Source: Stercorarius parasiticus (Eukaryota; Chordata; Aves; Charadriiformes; Stercorariidae). From it: a stretch of 64,000 nucleotides of DNA. Below the pieces are notes generated by a model, which was not told where the DNA came from, did not search any database, and saw nothing but the letters and a program-made list of their open reading frames with translations. The position numbers and the translations under genes are program-made. The DNA lies in assembly GCA_013396915.1 (NCBI GenBank), contig VWZL01000192.1, positions 434,001 to 498,000 of the forward strand. The letters are read 5' to 3'. Shown piece by piece: positions 61,691-64,000 of this stretch (position 1 is its first letter; each line of letters begins with the position of its first letter).

Positions 61691-64000
61691 CGTATTCCCG
61701 TCTTCAGCAGGAAAGGTGAGCAGTCTCCCTGCTCTCTCCCAAGTTGGGGGACCTTGAGGAGGTGCTGGGACTGAAGGGTCTCCCTTTTCCTGGTTGAATG
61801 CGTTCCTGACACTCCTATTGCCCAAGAAGAGGGTAGTAGTATTCCCTCAACTAGTGCTGCAAGCTGGCCTTAACGCTGGAGTTTAGGTTTCAAAGTGATA
61901 GGTGTAATGGATTGACTCTGCCACAGGATACATGCACAAGTGGTAGGATGGAACTGCTTCAAGACAGGTGTCCAGTGTTATGTGAAGCGCTGAGGGAAAT
62001 GTTGCCTGATCTCCAGTGGCAACTCCAGAAAGATTTGGGTCTCTCCTAAATCCTGTGTCTTATCAGCACTATACAAGTGTTTCAGACACTTTATGACCTC
62101 TCAGCTGGCTTTAGGTGCCCATGTTTGGGCAGCTGAATCCCACCCAAGGAATCCCAAAGTATTTTAAATGGCAAATACATCTACAGATTTATTACTGTGT
62201 GAGACCAGTTCCTGTGATGGTAGACAGTAGAAGAACTTTAGATGTCTATCTGATTTTCTGCAAGTTAAACAGAGTTTCTGTAGGTGTTTATTTCCGTTTG
62301 AACTTTGGTTACTGCACGCGGTCTAGCTTTCACTCTGTACTTCGAAGTATTATTTTGACTGTTCTTCTAGTCTGCCTTTCCATTAACTTCATCAAGCATT
62401 GGCTCAAGTCTGTTTGTCTTTAATTAGACCCTGAATATACTGCATGGGGCAGTATATTGAGGCCGATGCTGGTGCTCTGATGACTATCTCTCAGTAGAAT
62501 CCACCTAATTGAAGGATATATTTGGCAGAAATTATAACTGCAAATATAAGAAAGAGGCTCAAAATTTAAAAAAAAAAAGACATTTCTAACTCATACGGTT
62601 TTAAAACATCAGAAACTACCATCTACAGGTAAAATCAGAGAAAGGTAAATACAGAAAGATATACCTAACATATAAACTTAAGCAGAATTTCTTAGCCATT
62701 TCTTACTGATTGCATTCCATCATATAAAGCTAGAATTTTCTAGGCCAGAATAGAATTAAATTACATAGACGAGTATATCTCCATGAGAGACAAAAGTGAG
62801 TTATCACTATCAAATTAAGCATGAAGTGGTAGAAATTAGGAATAAATAAATAAATTTGTATACATACGCAAATACATACACATTTTTTTTATATTTTTTC
62901 TTAAAGTGGTTTTTAATAAAAAATGTATTGTTCTACATTAATAGTCCTCTAATACTATTGTAGAAGGTCAAAAGGTTATGTTCAATTACAGTGGCCTGCC
63001 CAAAAAACCTGAAGGGAAAGATATATTGTGAGTACTTTTCTCAGTCAGCAGAATCTGCCATGTTGCACCAACATTTTATGAAATAAATACTCCTCTCTTC
63101 ATAAATAAAAAATACCTAGGATATTAAAATTCACTTTTAAAGTATTAAATGCTTTATTTTTATTTAAAATGCCAGAATATCCTAAGTTAACTTCTCAATA
63201 CATTTAAAGTACTAATTGCTAAATTGTTTGGAGCTGCTGCTGTAGATCACTGAAGGCTGTTATGTGAGACTACCTGCAAAACATAAACGTGATTAGAATA
63301 ATTGAGAAAAAAGTGTGGGAATATGTTTTATATTTCCCTAATTAGGTTACAGGGGCAAACCCATGGCATAATTATTACAAGGTGGCTTTTGGAAATAGCT
63401 TTGTTACTTTGTTTTCCTTTCTTTGTATAGGGAGGAGTCACTGCCATCAGGATTCTTGTCAGGTGGCCCTCCAAATTGTCAGTTGAAAAGGTCACCAAGT
63501 CCTGTTAAACAAAAGGTTAAATAAAAAAGATACAGTGAAAAAGAGGAGCCAAAGCTGTCAGAGTTCCGTATTATTTATGCTGTGTAGTCTGTTGAAGCAT
63601 TGTTAAACTGAAACACAGCAAAAGCTAGAGAAAAGAACAAGACCTTTTGGATTGTGTAGGATCATAGCAGGTGGACCTACATTAGCATTCCATTTCAGAT
63701 GATGAACATGTTTGTAAAGTCATTCTCTATTGACAAATAAAGATCTTACAATGCCTTGGTCTGCAACACAGGCTGGACTCAAAGCACAGAAACCAGATTT
63801 CTTGATTTCTTAGATGAAATTAAGATAGACAATTTCTTCCAGCTGCTAAAGCACATGCAGTCTGTTGGACCAGGCTAGAGCTTCTCCAAGGTAAAATTCC
63901 CAAACATAAAAAGTGTGAATGTCTTCTCCGATATTCAGAAAGAAGAATCCTCAATCTGAAGGTATGTCAGAGCTGCAATTGCTTAACTGTAACTTCTGAA
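61691..64000. other. No gene seen
   Basis: Unique AT-rich sequence to the window end. TTTAGGTGCCCATGTTTGGG near 62111 faintly recalls an archosaur repeat but is too short to call. The 102-codon open frame at 62115-62423 (+) has no recognised domain. Confidence 0.5.

Noticed and set aside
61499..61812. Low-complexity open frames rich in Gly/Arg/Lys/Glu (minus) and Pro/Ser/Phe (plus)
   Set aside because: They come from the polypyrimidine tract, not from a gene.
62105..62150. GGTGCCCATGTTTGGG resembling an archosaur 'taggcacctaag' repeat
   Set aside because: The match is too short and not supported by the flanks.
1..64000. Search for CRISPR arrays, operons, phage or plasmid genes
   Set aside because: No evenly spaced repeats, no compact gene arrays and no ribosome-binding-site context. 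The window is vertebrate nuclear DNA.

Overview
This window looks like bird nuclear DNA with no protein-coding gene that I can support. The source is read from its repeats. Several CR1 LINE 3' ends carry the avian octamer tail (ATTCTATG, or its complement). There is one solo LTR of the avian ERVL-like type and one of the avian ERVK-like type. Most of the remaining recognisable sequence is very old amniote repeat debris. Base composition is AT-rich (roughly 60-65% by eye), CpG is scarce, and stops are dense in all six frames. The longest open frame (149 codons, minus strand, 14084-14533) is about what chance allows. I cannot tell whether this is a gene desert or the inside of a very large intron, and I cannot name the species.

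Layout. 1-1601: unique AT-rich DNA. 1607-2692: complete ERVL-like solo LTR flanked by a 5-bp target-site duplication. 4657-4849: CR1 3' end (+). 4850-18024: mostly featureless, with low-complexity tracts and a purine-rich block ending in AATAAA near 6550. 18025-18300: old amniote repeat. 20541-20730: CR1 3' end (-). 22125-22420: old, very diverged CR1 (-). 26020-26145: old amniote repeat. 29183-29587: an isolated TATA promoter-like element with a possible first exon and splice donor. 30397-30929: ERVK-like solo LTR (-) holding a compound microsatellite. 36372-36760: CR1 3' end (+). 38930-40700: about 1.8 kb of one ancient CR1-type LINE (-), including reverse-transcriptase remnants. 41604-43385: an old repeat, then two CR1 copies of a pentamer-tailed subfamily in inverted orientation. 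46530-46755 and 58535-58650: MIR/L2-class fragments in opposite orientations. 61558-61690: polypyrimidine tract. The rest is unassigned.

No genes act together here. The only candidate transcription signals are the TATA element near 29.5 kb, the promoter remnants inside the two LTRs, and the AATAAA at the end of the 6.2-6.55 kb block. I found no CRISPR array, no RNA gene, no operon-like structure and nothing that amounts to a new biological system. Repeat family names are from memory of consensus sequences, not from a database search.
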